From contig JAHNZQ020000181.1 in assembly GCA_019155205.2 (NCBI GenBank), positions 1,295,018 to 1,359,017 of the forward strand: a DNA stretch of 64,000 nucleotides. Reading direction: 5' to 3'. The first letter of the stretch is position 1. Every line of letters begins with the position of its first letter. The notes beneath the pieces are model-generated. The model was not told the DNA's origin and searched no databases. It worked only from the letters and a program-made list of their open reading frames with translations. Source of the stretch: Gracilaria vermiculophylla (Eukaryota; Rhodophyta; Florideophyceae; Gracilariales; Gracilariaceae). Shown piece after piece: positions 43,950-55,649 of the stretch. A program made the position numbers and the translations under genes.

Positions 43950-44916
43950 CAGTCTGTTTCAAAATCATAACACGTTGGTGTCAAAGTAGAAAAATGATGA
44001 TTTTGGTACTGTTCGCCTACAAAATTGAGTTTCAAAATAAATTCAAGTCCAAAAACCGTTTCAAAAATATAACAACTTTATCAACTTTAAATCTCTTTTG
44101 GCGACTCAGGAACTAGTTTTCCCACCGTTTTGCTGAATAACGCTACTACAACGTTTCGGCGTTGAATTGATGTAGCCATTAACTGTCAAAACTGAAATAT
44201 TGTCCCGGCAATTCTTAATACAGTTTCTTAAATCAAAAACTGGGCTAAATTGCCTGCCATGGCCATAAACCATTCCTGATAATAAACCCCATATATATTC
44301 AATGGGGTTAAAGTCCGGTGAGCGCGCTGGCCATTCCATGACATGAATGCTTGCTTCTTGTAGCCAGTCTGACACCAATTTAGATTTGTATACTAGGGCA
44401 TTATCTTGTTGAAAAATAAAATTTTCTTCGTGTACACAATATCGAAAAGATAGCGTGTAGTTATAAAGAACTTTTTGATAGCATGCGGAGTCCATATTTT
44501 TATCAATAAGGGCTATTTCTGTTTTTCGATACTTTGTTATACCAGCCCATACCAGTACAGAACCGCCTCCAAAATTTCTTGTATAAAACTCTGAACGTTT
44601 CTTTCTAAGGTCATGCCAGTAGTACTTAAAACAATCTGGACCATCCAAGTTAAACTTTTTTTCATCAGAACATATGGCTGTGTTCCATTGATCTTTCTAA
44701 TGTGCCATATTTGCAAACTAAGAAATTCTTTTTTGCTTATGATGATCTTCCAAAAAGAAAGTTTTCCTCATCCTTTTAGCCATAGCCATATTGATGGATG
44801 TTGATGATGTATCGTTATCATTATGAAACGGTTTTTACGTATGTGCTCTGCAAAAGGCGCACAACAGTACTGCTTTGGCGCGTTTTTCAGGCGTGATATG
44901 ATTTTGAAACGCACTG
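43950..44916 (-). mobile_element. Tc1-like transposon, internally deleted (~967 bp)
   Basis: Left end CAGTCTGTTTCAAAATCATA at 43950 after TA; inner repeat CCGTTTCAAAAATATAAC at ~44056-44073. Right end TGATTTTGAAACGCACTG ends at 44916, followed by TA. It contains the C-terminal two-thirds of a transposase; the N-terminal DNA-binding region is missing, which explains the short length. Confidence 0.85.
44106..44648 (-). pseudogene. Tc1-like transposase, N-terminally truncated
   Basis: An uninterrupted 180-codon frame without a proper ATG at its head. DGPDCFKYYWHDLRKKRSEF is the region after the first catalytic Asp. FGGGSVLVWAGITKYRKTEI, NFIFQQDNALVYKSK (second Asp) and MEWPARSPDFNPIEYIWGLL (third acidic residue) follow in order. 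Upstream, SDEKKFNL is in another frame, so a frameshift separates this from the first Asp. The best preserved Tc1 core in the window. Confidence 0.85.
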
Positions 44917-44918
44917 TA

Positions 44919-46203
44919 CAGTGCGTTTCAAAAGTATAGGACTGTGCAAAATCGCGCCTAAATACGGATGTTTGCCGCCTGTAGCCACTCCCCTTCGTTA
45001 AAACCCTCAAAAACGCGTTTCAAAAGTATAGGACATCTCAAACTCGCACGTGATTCTTTCTACAACAAGTTGTTTTCTTTTCTCAGAAAGACATAAGATC
45101 TTCTAACTTAAAAGCTTATAACACCATACTTCAAACAGTATATTAAATCTGTACTTTTGTTCTGATTTTTTACCATTTTCATAAAATATTTACTGTAATA
45201 TTAAAAGAAAGTGATATTGATAGCTTAACAATGCTCTGCTACAACAATAAGCATAACGTTTTGCAAAAATATTATCCTGACAGCGTATTTTGCACTAAAA
45301 AACCCATGAAAAGAACGATAGATTTACAAAACATTGATTAAAAAATAATAGAAAACGCTTTAAAATCCTTTCGGTTTATAAAACTGAACAAAATTTCCTT
45401 TTGAAAGCTGCAAATAAACGTAACATGGTGCAACAGTGTTCGATGATCATTGAAAAAAATAAAGCTGCAAAAAGAATGTGTTTTATATTAAGTTAAACTT
45501 TGATAAAGATGAACAACAGTGTTTTATATATTGCTATCATAAGCCGAAAAGATCAAACAAAACTTAAACATAGAAAAGTTTTATTAGAGCTTATATTATG
45601 CTATGCACTAGGCCGCTGATGAAAATAACTACACATAAAGCCTTTTCAGTAAGCATTTTAGACTCAAAAAGGCTTACAAATCCTTTCACACAACTTTTTA
45701 TTAAATTTTACGTATCTGATCAGAAACTTAAACTGGTTTTTCACTAAGGTAGCGCCGTTGTTTACTAGTCTATATCAATGAAAAACCTTCTTCGTTTGCT
45801 ATAAATTAATGGCAAGCAGTTACTTACGCGTTAGGTTCACTTGAACCCTTTTGAAAATGAATAAGGTGTACTGGTTAGAATGCTTTATGGCCATTCTTGG
45901 CCAATCTGAACAGGTTTTGATTAAAGCAAAAGTATTGGAAAAAGCTCGAAAACTATGAATATTTATACTATGCGACATTAAAGGAACGCGATGTAAAAGC
46001 GTTGAATTAGTATTATTTAGTACACAAAAGCGTTAATCAACTAGTGAAGAAGGCAAAATGAAGTTTGAAAGTGAAATGTCCTATGATTTTGAAACGGATT
46101 TTTAACTTGAAGTTCTTTGAAAACTGATTTTGGTAGGACTACAGTACTAAAAACGATGATTTGCATCAAAATGCCAGGTGTTCTATACTTTTGAAACAGA
46201 CTT
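44919..46203. mobile_element. Non-autonomous Tc1-like element with double terminal repeats (~1285 bp)
   Basis: Left repeats GTGCGTTTCAAAAGTATAGG (44920) and a second copy at ~45016; right repeats CCTATGATTTTGAAACGG (46079) and CTATACTTTTGAAACAGACT (46183). The interior is strongly AT-rich and shows no transposase. It directly abuts the element at 43950-44916, sharing one TA (44917-44918). Confidence 0.8.
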
Positions 46204-47167
46204 TATCAAAACCAGGCAAACGAGCAAGTACAACAGCGAAAAAGACACTTACTGCCACAGATTCCAATGGATAACCCACGAACTCTATCCACCAGCAGCT
46301 CACTACCACCAACAATGTTGTTGTTTTTGATGCAGGGTTGAGGGGGGTTGCAGTTTGGTTTCCAGACTGATGTTTGAACCGAACATTAGCGGCAGAAGGT
46401 TATAGAGATATGATTGTGGAGCAGAAAACGCTGCAAGCCAGCATTCGATTGCAATCAGTTTATGTTACGGTTCTGGCTTGTGGGCACGGAAACGTGCGTA
46501 ACTAGACCGCGTAGGATATAGCCATGATCACAGAAGTTTTGGCCAGCACCAAAGGCGGCAACGTCCCAACGTCCGTAAGTTCAAAGTTATAATGCAGGGA
46601 AACTTAGCGTGATAGTTTGGAAGTGGATAACGTATGTAAAGTGAGAGAGGAGGAAAATTTTTTGGGCTTGTTTGTCGGGATGTAGGCTGATTGGGACAGT
46701 AGAACGTTTGGGTGCGCTACGATTTTGGCGCCAGTTGGCGCGAATTAAGGAAGGGCCATGTTGCAGCGGATGCTGGGAAGACTCAAGCAGCGGTGTTTCT
46801 CAGCCACTCGGGAGCAGGCGAAGCAGAAGCGCGCCACAGCGTTCGAGAATCCTGGGGCAAGGACGTTGAAAAGCAAAAGAACTCTCCAGACCGTTGGAGA
46901 TCGGACGATCTCTATCAAATGAACGAAAACTCATTTTTGAAGCAACCAATGAAAACTAAATATTTGTACAGCTGGTTGTGTGTTTGCTCCAAAATTAGAG
47001 GTACCAGTGAAGATCCAATAAGCAGAACGCAGTCCGTTAATAAACCTCATGGTTTGAAAAACAAAATCATGAAAGAAACTTTTCTTTTTTCGAAACACGG
47101 ACATCTTCACAAAACCCTGTTTCACAATGGCCGAGCACATAGCTTCCAAAATGATGAACAGTCTCTA
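46204..47167. other. Spacer between Tc1 elements
   Basis: Frames at 46672-47218 (plus) contain no known motif. Nothing else recognised. Confidence 0.3.
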
Positions 47168-48443
47168 CAGACTGTTTCAAAAACATATGACATTCTTTGC
47201 AACGTCAAAACCCTATAAAATGTTTACTGTACGCCTACAAAAATCGGGTTCGGAAAAAAGTGAAGTAAAAAAACTGTTTCAGAAACATTTGTTCACCAGG
47301 AACAATTCTTTACTTAGAGACACTCAGTAATATGTTTTTCATCCTTTTTGTTGTATAAAGTTGATACAACGTTTCAGAAACGAATTGATGTACTTTCACG
47401 CACTAGAAACTGTTATAGATTTCCAGCAGTTTCCAATACAGTTTTTGAGTTGAAAAACTGTCTGAAATTGTCTTTCATGTGCACAAACCATCCTGGCCAG
47501 CAGTCCCCAAAACGTTTTTGATTGAGTTCAAGTGTGGTGAGCGCGCAGGCCACTCTAAAAAAGATACATCTGAGTCTTATAGCCAATTTTTGATTAAAGT
47601 CGCATTGTGCACAGGCGCATTATCCCGTTGAGAAATGAATTTCTCCTAATAGAAACTGTAACCAAGTGGTGGCAAATAACTGTGTAGCACTTGTAGATAT
47701 TTTTACACATTCATGGTTGTTTCAATTAATGAAACATCCATAAGACTTTTTTGGAAATGTCAGTCCTGCCCACTCAGGACCCTTAACCCGAATGCTTGGT
47801 ATAAAATACAGAACGTTTTTTACGAAGATCATGTCAATAACATTTGTAGCAATCTGGTCCGTCCAAATTGACCTTTTTATCGTCACTAAAAATAACATTT
47901 TCCTATTCTTTTTTCCAGTATGCTTTTCCAGCACACCATTCAAATCTCTTTGGCTTCTGATAGTCTCGGAGAAAGACATTTTTTTCTTTTTGTTATCTTA
48001 AAATAAATTTGTGTTGTTTACCAGCCTCCAGATAGTTGATTATGAAACGTTGAGATTGAGATTCATTCAAAACTTTGGCATGATACTTTTCCTTTGCACA
48101 AGCCTTTTTTAATTCCTGTTTTTTCTGCTGGACTTAGCTTCTTAGGGCATCCTAATGGTCGTTTTACTCCATAAAGAGTCAGATGTTTGAGAAACGTAGC
48201 AATTGTGACCCGATAATGCTTCACTTTTTGAGCTATAGCACTGTTGGAGTGTTTTTCGGCGTTCAATCTGATGATTTGAAGCTATTCATGCCTGGAAATT
48301 GCAGGATCTTGAGCCAGTTTTACTTGAAAGAAGATGGTGTACGTATCTTTCTGAAATGATTCGACCTAGACTTTGTGCAGAATCTAGCCTACAGTACAGA
48401 TTTGGCGCACGTTTTAGGGGTAATCTGATCTTCAAATGCACTG
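47168..48443 (-). mobile_element. Degenerate Tc1-like transposon (~1276 bp)
   Basis: Left end CAGACTGTTTCAAAAACATA after TA, with the inner direct repeat at 47271-47290. The right end (TCAAATGCACTG at 48443) is a mutated version of the 29250 end. It preserves the adjacent stretch TTTGGCGCACGTTTTAGGGG, which also occurs inverted at 29275-29294. Confidence 0.75.
47400..48266 (-). pseudogene. Tc1-like transposase wreck
   Basis: The N-terminal region NAEKHSNSAIAQKVKHYRVT, then LGCPKKLSPAEKTGIKKGL, parallels the 29376 copy (NAGKHSNSAIARNLKRSRL). Towards the left the core remains readable in changing frames: ISQRDNAPVHNATLIKNWL and FLEWPARSPHLNSIKNV. Multiple stops and frameshifts. Confidence 0.7.
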
Positions 48444-49239
48444 CATGATAAAACCGTACACTTCTGAAGCGCGTGAACAAAGTATTGAACAGTTTCAGAC
48501 ACGCCGTTAAACAAGCAAACTCTTTAATGCGCCAGAAATAGGTACTTTTCAACCTTGGCACGTCTTTCTTGCTCAATGTTAGTCTCACAAATAACAACCA
48601 CGTAGTGTACACTATGCAGTACTAACTATATTTCTTTACGTAACTCACATCCTACAAACTTCGAGAGAATAGCGACACCAATTTGGAACAAATACCCCAA
48701 ACAAACAGACATACTCGAAAGAGGTATGTAATACCACAAAAATTTTGAAAATCAATATACCTGGCCGCAAATACAAGCATTTCGACACAAACTGGCTAGT
48801 GATACTGCTAGTTTTCATCAATCAATTTTTATACATTACGAGTTTGCACAAACTCAGAAACACCTCAAAACTGGAGGTCTTGCGAGTTTACCGGCGATTT
48901 CTGGCATTTTTGCTTCGGCTGAACGCTGATAGCCACCTCCAACCGGCAAATCACGCGCCTGCCGGCCCTTTCGCTCCACTCGATCAATCTCTCATCCTCC
49001 GCTCTGTCTACTATGTATCCACCTCCTATCGAGCCCAATTTGGTCTCCCGCGCACCTTATTTCCATCACTACTTCATCATGGGAATTTGCACATTTTTGT
49101 CGCTCGAAGTTTTCGGGTTTGACGTTTTGGGTGTGGACTTAAGAGTACGTCCAATACAATCATTGTCGTCGCAAATGCGTCCTGAAATCACAAAAAGTAG
49201 TTCCAAGCCCTGCATGCAACAGAAAGAAGCTTGCGGACG
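48444..49239. other. Spacer before the retroelement cluster
   Basis: A 125-codon plus frame (48745-49122) shows no known motif. No feature supported. Confidence 0.3.
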
Positions 49240-49590
49240 TCTCCAAGATGGAGAGAGTTAACGCGTGGGCGACAATTTCAGACCGGAAATCCCACTTAGT
49301 GTGATTTACTGGGCATGATGGCCGAAGTGCCGTTGCGCTAAGTACTGTCCCTCTAGAAACGAAATAGCCGAAATAACTAATTAGTTAAAATAGCGGGAAA
49401 TACTAAATCAACCGTGCCCGGCAGGCGCCAACCGGCGCCCAAACTGTAGCAATCCGGCCGCGTGCCGCTGCTGCTCGCGTGCCACGGCGCGTGACACGCG
49501 CCGGGTCGGCTACTCCGGCACCTACTGCGCAAACGGACGCCAATCGCACTCCCGACATTGAACGTTCTCATGAATACTGTCTAAGCGGAA
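49240..49590 (-). repeat. LTR-like terminal repeat of retroelement A
   Basis: Reverse-complement similarity to 27295-27650. It contains a CG-rich block (49430-49550) and an AT-rich TTAACTAATTAGTTATT-like block. It lies at the end where a 3' LTR of the minus-strand element is expected, beyond the antisense ORF. No second LTR is visible at the gag end, so LTR identity rests on the solo copy at 27 kb. Confidence 0.5.
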
Positions 49591-49594
49591 TTCG

Positions 49595-50605
49595 GTGAAA
49601 CAGCAAAATGCCGAGAAACCCCTCCCTGAAGGACGTTACACTAAATATTCCTCCCGGAAGACGAGGTGCGCACCTCGACGAGGAAGAGCCATGGCGGGAA
49701 GTAGCAAGAAGAGCACGCTCGGCTGGTCAGCCTGCAGAACTCCGTCTCGACGGCCAATACGCGCTGCTTGGGATTCCTCTCCGACAGCTTTGGCTACCGT
49801 TTTCAACAAACGCAACACTTCCAAAGGCACTCCGAACTACCACACAAGGGGCGTAACTATTTTCCGCTCGATTTCCGTTCCACGGCGTAGTCGCACTCCG
49901 CACAAAGAGGAAGCACCCGACGTGGGTCTTGCAGATGCGACAAAACTCCCAGCCCAGCAGAGCCAGCCGCATTGCGGACCCGGTACCGGTCTCGGGCGCA
50001 CCACCGCAGACGAGGGCGACTTCGTGTACTTCGACCAGTGAAAATACACGGAGATCAGCCCCGTGGATGCGGAGGTCTACCGCAATGCGCCTAAGAGGAT
50101 TGCGACTGACCACCCTTGTGGATATGTTGACGCCTACGGCTATCACCACGCCTATACGGAGGGTGACCCAATGGTGGACAAAGAACCGGCCGCGATAGTC
50201 GACGATGTTATTTCCTAGCCGGGTGAAGCCAAAGACGTGGTAGACGTGGCGCCTGTTGTGCAGAGGTACACCTCGATGGAGGAAGCCGCTCAGCGTGACT
50301 GTAGCTCTGTCGCTCTGGCGGGTGATCATGTGGACCGCACTCCGGTCGCTTCCTCGCACGCAGCGACCCAGGTGACTCCGCCCTCCATTGCGGGAAGTTT
50401 CACTTCGTCGGCGTATGCTACGAGCGCGATGCCTCGAAGCAATGTCATTGTGCAGTTCGTCTGAGAGTTCGGGCTTCGCCCTAGCGAGGCTTCAAAGGAT
50501 GTGCCCGCAATGCGGAAGGCCCTTGCAAATCACCTTTGCCGGGAGTGTCCAATCTCTGGAGAGGCAGAGGTAACCACTCAGCGTCTAGACGACTACCCCG
50601 GATAA
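49595..50605 (+). pseudogene. Antisense ORF of retroelement A (unknown function)
   Basis: One plus-strand frame stays coding-like for about 335 codons, with stops only at 50039 (TGA), 50216 (TAG) and 50462 (TGA) before the final TAA at 50603. The stretch VYRNAPKRIATDHPCGYVD ... YTEGDPMVDKEP corresponds to YRVAPKVITAGHPIGYVD ... YEEDDPMVDSDP in the B copy (58135-58260). About 20 of 38 residues are identical, and many of the DNA differences fall on third codon positions of this frame (TAC/TAT, CGC/CGT, GCG/GCT, CCT/CCG, AAG/AAA). Further on, SNVIVQFV...EFGLRP and KALANHL match SNFIVSFLGG and EMLANRL. No known domain recognised. It is opposite in strand to gag-pol. Confidence 0.6.
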
Positions 50606-51019
50606 GGTAGCAGCCAAAAGGCGTTCGACGTGCGTATTCCAGTGAAAGGCCTTGAGGTCGTCTTTGCTTGCACTTGCAGTTTGCTCTTGCACGAAGCGCG
50701 CATCAAGCGAGGGTCACCGGCATATGTCGGAAAACGAGCCATCATCGATGGAAAATCCATGCTTATGGCGGCTTGCACCGCGTAATGAAGCTGGTGAGCT
50801 GGGCGAAAACCCCATGGTAGTTTAGGGGGGCGAAGAAGAGATGGGAGGCTGAGGTCATGTTCTACTGTCAATATCCGCATTTTACGATTGGGTAGAATTT
50901 CTTCCGTTCTCGCGGTGTTTTTATGCGACCTGAGACTGATCCAGTGCCTCCGGCAGAGGTACTCTCGCCTTGCGGTGATACTTTAAAACCACCGAGCGGG
51001 GTAGATGCTCGCTCAGCTC

Positions 51020-51454
51020 TAGCGTATCCCAATTCGGGTTATATCAGCACGAACGGACTCGGTACCGGACGTTTCCTTGGAGGACCACTTCGTGTCCGAC
51101 ATCTCGGTCAAGAATGTACTTTTGGATGTACACTTCTCGGCCCTGACGCGTTAGTATCACGCCTGGGGCGCTTTGATTCCATTCGTGGGGCCATGTTTAC
51201 CTCACCATGATTTCCGCAGAAAGCTTTCGTTGAGTTTTTTTGTCTTCCCGGTCTTCGGGACTAGTCTTCAGCGGTTCAGGTGATGTTTTGGGCTCGGGGT
51301 TGGCTAATACTCTAGATGGAGAATTTTGCGTGGCAGTTTGCAACTGCTCAGCGGGTTGTATAACGGCGTCATCGAGAGCGCCAATGATCTTTGCCTGAAC
51401 CGTGTCCGTGAGAACGGCTCGTTTACGATCCGCTTCCGGGATCTGTGTACGCAT
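51020..51454 (-). pseudogene. Integrase tail of retroelement A: charged linker and decayed chromodomain-like end
   Basis: Linker AEQLQTATQNSPSRVLANPE, then PKTSPEPLKTSPEDREDKKT, followed after a stop by EVYIQKYILDRDVGHEVVLQ and GNVRYRVRS. This parallels HIQKCVMESIFGHYYNEDGV and PQYHVHWYGY of copy B, where the chromodomain pattern is clear. Too decayed here to stand alone. Confidence 0.45.
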
Positions 51455-52110
51455 TCACGAGATTTCTGCATTAACTTTACAGCTCCTTCCATGTGTTCGT
51501 CCGCGACTGCGGCCCTATGCGCTTCCTCTTCTGTGTTTCTGGTGCTGTTCCCGCGAGCAGGGAATGGCGCGACAACGACGTGCCGTCACGACGACGGGGC
51601 ACTCCTAACCGCGAGTGAGCGGCAGGCTTTCCCCTTCTAAGACGGGGCGGAAACTTGTGGGCGCCTCGTCACCATTGGGCGGGAATACAATCATCAAAAC
51701 AGTAGACAAAACAGCGTGAGCTGGCGAACTGGTGGATCTAGGACGCCCGCCAATGTCGGAATGTGCAAACGTCCCTGCGTGGGATTGCGAAGCAACAAAG
51801 GTCGGCAGACCATGGTGTCGGAAAGATTAAATACCGGGACAGAAGCATCGTCGGCACGTGAGACCCCATATGAGGGAGGAGGCGCATGTGCGATGCAATC
51901 GAGTGACAGGCACTTCTATTTCTTGCCAACGGCGATTACTACCGTGTAGCGGTCGGAGGATAGATCCCGGAAGAGAACATCTGCCACGGGCGAGAGCATA
52001 TGGCAAATGCTATCCTTCGAGGTGTTGAAGATCTCTTTTTGGAAGAACACGTAGGTATCAGGGTTTAAACACTCTTGCAAATGACTGCGTAGGTGGTCAT
52101 CAAAGTTCCG

Positions 52111-53001
52111 CTAATATGCGGCTTGAGTATGCTCCATCGCCTTCTGGGGGACTGGAACGAGAAGGACAAGATAAGCCTTCCACCGCAAGCGGTATTCGCT
52201 TATTGACGGGAAAGTATCCGCCTGTACATGCGATTCCAATGCCAAGGATGGAGACGTTTGCGATAAGACCAGCTCAAATGCAGCAAGGCCGGTAGTCCAT
52301 TGCACCTGCGTATTGTACGCATATTTCACGACACCGGCGAAGAGATCCCACGAGGTGGGGCAATCGGCGACACATTTGTGCAGCGACGCAAGTAGTATGC
52401 AGTTGAATCATTCGACCTTTCCGTTACTTTGTGGGTAATAGGTCGTGGTAAAGAAGTTCTTCACATACAATAGGCGGCAGACGTCTTAAAACAATCCCGC
52501 CGCGAATCACTTGGCGTCGTTGGAAAGTACCTCGACAGGAGGTCCATATACGAATACCCAGTGCGTTACAAACGCTTTTGCAGCCACGACGGCGGAGCTC
52601 CTCCGTAGGGAAACATTCCGAACCAGCTTCGAGAAGCGGTCGGTAATTACAAGCAGAAAAGTGTTTCCTATTTTCGTCGTCCACAGCGGACCACAAATAT
52701 CGATTGCGACACACTCAAGAGAAGCCCTGGCATGGAAAATCTTTAACTCGTTGGAATGCTGCCAGAGTTTGACCCGGTTCCGTGTGCATGGTGTGTAGAA
52801 CTGCACAGTGGCGTTGCAATCCACTGCCATCACGGCCCAATAAAAGTCCCGGCGAAGTGTTAGAGAAAGATTCCTCTCATTCTGGTGTCTACCGAGTCTT
52901 GAATGATGTGACAGTTTGAGGACCCTGGGCTTGAGGGAGTGTGGCACCACATTTTGTTGGCTACGTTCCACTATCTGGGCCAGGTAGCCTGTGTCGTTCA
53001 C
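52111..53001 (-). pseudogene. Integrase of retroelement A (Ty3/gypsy)
   Basis: Zinc-finger region RVLKLSHHSRLGRHQNERNL. Core with VAIDICGPLWTTKIGNTFLL and VITDRFSKLVRNVSL (first Asp in AIDICGP), then HWVFVYGPPVEVLSNDAK (second Asp). After frame breaks, KYAYNTQVQWTTGLAAFELV and LSQTSPSLALESHV carry the usual post-core segment. Order and motifs are those of Ty3/gypsy integrases. Confidence 0.85.
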
Positions 53002-53099
53002 CTAAAACGGTAGGTTCTCTCCACCGCTCAGACGGGCACGTGATTTCACGCAGAAGAGGTCCTCGAACTGTTTTCAAATAAATGTTCCGGTACTTATCG

Positions 53100-53873
53100 G
53101 CGGAAATTCCTCTGAGGGGCGGTCTCTACGACTTCAAATGCGGGTAATACATGGAAAGATCTCAATTAATTTTGCATCCGGGGTTCTTGCGCCTCAGTGA
53201 GGGACTTGACTCGAACTCTTTCGATCATAAGCTGTCTGGGATGGATGATATGATACAGGGACTTCACGGTATATGTAAAGAACTCACACGTCCTGAGGTT
53301 CCTGGTGGCATCTGCATCACGCGGTACCGTTGTCATTTCCCGCACATGGGCGAGATAATTGTTTAAGTCGTCGGAAACGATTATTATGTCTTCTATGTAT
53401 ACCAGGCAAGTCAGCCACTTCATCGGTTCATGGGGACATCTGTAACCCTCTAAGACGTTGCGTGTGCATTGGTCAGACCAAAAGGCATCTACTTGCTGCT
53501 TTAGGACCCAGAGTCGCGTACAAACGCCATCCTGTCACGTTTTTCATTCCTGACGGGAACCAGTCAGAAACCCGAAATTGGCGTCGAGAGCAGTCAATAC
53601 GACAGCATCACCGAGTGATTCTATGCACTGGTGCATCCAAGGAATCGGGTAAGTATCTCGGATAGTTACGGCAGTAAGCATGCGGTAGTCTTGGGAGAAC
53701 CTCCAGGACCCATCCACTTTAAGCGCAAGGACTATGGGGGACGCCCACGGAGATTTTGCTGGCTCTATGACTCCGGCACGGAACATGCGCTCCACTTGAA
53801 GTTCGTCCTCTTCCCAATCCTTTAGTACAGCTCTGTATGGCGGTTGTGCGATTAGCCGAATTTGTGGTACCAT
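53100..53873 (-). pseudogene. Reverse transcriptase of retroelement A (Ty3/gypsy)
   Basis: Fingers: PPYRAVLKDWEEDELQVERM, FRAGVIEPAKSPWASPIVLA and GSWRFSQDYRMLTAVTIRDT. Palm: VLTALDANFGF (first Asp). After a frameshift, CLVYIEDIIIVSDDLNNYL is the YxDD box, here YIED. Diagnostic gypsy-type RT, inactivated by frameshifts. Confidence 0.88.
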
Positions 53874-54116
53874 ATTTATCGGATGTTCGGTACAGCTAGC
53901 CTTGCCTAGCGAGCCATTCTACATCTAATGAAATTCCCGCAACATTGCGCGGAGACGCTCCCGATGCGAGGCGAGCACATGGGACAATTACAGTTCTTTG
54001 AGAGCTCTCACGGGAACAATCTGGTCATAGCTCGTCGGAAGTGGGGTTCAGGAGCCCGGACTAATCTGGCCGGAAGGTTTTCCCGTTTCCACGGTACCGT
54101 TCGGTAGACCGATGAT

Positions 54117-55010
54117 TCAGCTGGGGGCGTGGTTCACCTTCGCGTTGGGGGCCTTTCCATCTTCCGAATTCACGAGGCCAAGTACCTGGCCGGCCGTCAC
54201 CCTTGTGTGGATCATCGACAATGGTTTTGGAGTGAGGGAACCAGCCACTCTGTTTTCAGCAAGATACCGGGAGGTGTCCCCCAGATTTTCGACAAAGGTC
54301 CCAAATGGGCAGTTCTGAACGACATGCACGATTCCGTTTGCGACGGCGAGGAGGTTCCACGAATACAACGAGTTTGACGGCTGAACAACCCTAAAAACGT
54401 GTCCACGGGAGCTAACCTGAACAAGGACCTGCATCGCGGGGGGAATCGTCATCGATGGCACAACGCGGAGTTTGGCTGACTCCTGGGATACCGGCGGTGA
54501 ATCCTGCGGGGTAGGCAGGGGCACCTGCCTTTCAGCGTCTCGCCGAAGCGTTTGTCGGACGATGGGGGATAATGACCCATCTCCCAACTCTACCTGTTTC
54601 AGACAAGGACGGATAGCCCCACATGCTGCAGACAAGAGTGGATAGTACTACTTGTTTCAAACAAGGGCGAATAGTCTCTAAGAACCTATCGTAGAGGTAA
54701 CATCCGCGGATGACTGGCGCGGCCAGAGAATGGCACACCATGAAAGTGAGCTTGATCACCGATCATCCCATTCGGACAGCCAGATCAACGGCCCTTGCGT
54801 TTTCTGACGGATTTTTGTTCGCGTCCGAGATGTCTGGTACCGCTTCAGTCTAAACGCGAGACCGCAGAAGCTGAGTCGGTACCGTCTTGACCACGACATT
54901 TGGCCCCAATCTGGTGTCGAGGACAACTGAAAATCGCACCTTATACTGCGTGTGCAGTCCGAGATCAGCTTAAACCTCATCGTTCCACCCCGCCATCTCT
55001 AATACTCGAT
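54117..55010 (-). pseudogene. Protease region and RT leader of retroelement A
   Basis: Reading RFSVVLDTRLGPNVV is a degenerate retropepsin active site (expected LDTGAGPNVV). KLTFMVCHSLAAPVIRGCYL and YDRFLETIRPCLKQV are the C-terminal part of the protease fold. The leader ANGIVHVVQNCPFGTFVENL and LAENRVAGSLTPKPLSMIH precedes RT, as in the B copy. A 40-bp unit encoding RPCLKQV-like sequence is repeated in imperfect tandem at 54590-54675. Confidence 0.7.
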
Positions 55011-55649
55011 CCAAGATCCGGTTGTTCTTTATCCGTCTCCGAGGTCGATTTAGAACACCTAAGTGCTCAGAGCCCGCGTTTGAGGTGTCTCTGCTTGAAA
55101 AAATTTTCACCAGGGAATAAAGCAGCAGTGCCTCAGGCGTCGCCACCCTCATCTCTGAGAACGCCATTCCCTGTGGGAAGACTACCCATATTAGTTTCCC
55201 TGAACGGGCTTCACTCCGGGCTCTCGCCCTGATTCCTTTACCACGAATGCTTCATTCCGTGGGGGGTCACTGATCGCGCGAGTGACGTATGTAGAACTTA
55301 TGTTTCAGTCAGCAAATGATCCTGTCATTCCTGGCATTAGCCACTGCTGTAAGAGCGGTGTGTAAGCCAACGCGTTGGGAGACTCCGTCTTCGCACACAG
55401 ATATGAGTTCATCCGCACCGTTGCCTTCTCTTCCTAGAAGAGGGCTTCATAATAGGCCAAAACCTGCCCCATCCCCTTTCACGGAAGACGTCAATGCGAG
55501 AAGGTGTGTCCCGGAGTGCAGCACAAGTGGCAGACAACTATAGATGGAGAAACTCGAAGAGCGGCGTTCCGGTTTTAGGCTGATCTACTGAGATTCCGGT
55601 TATCGACACAATCATGGCACCGAACTCTCGTTAATACGCTAGCATACGA

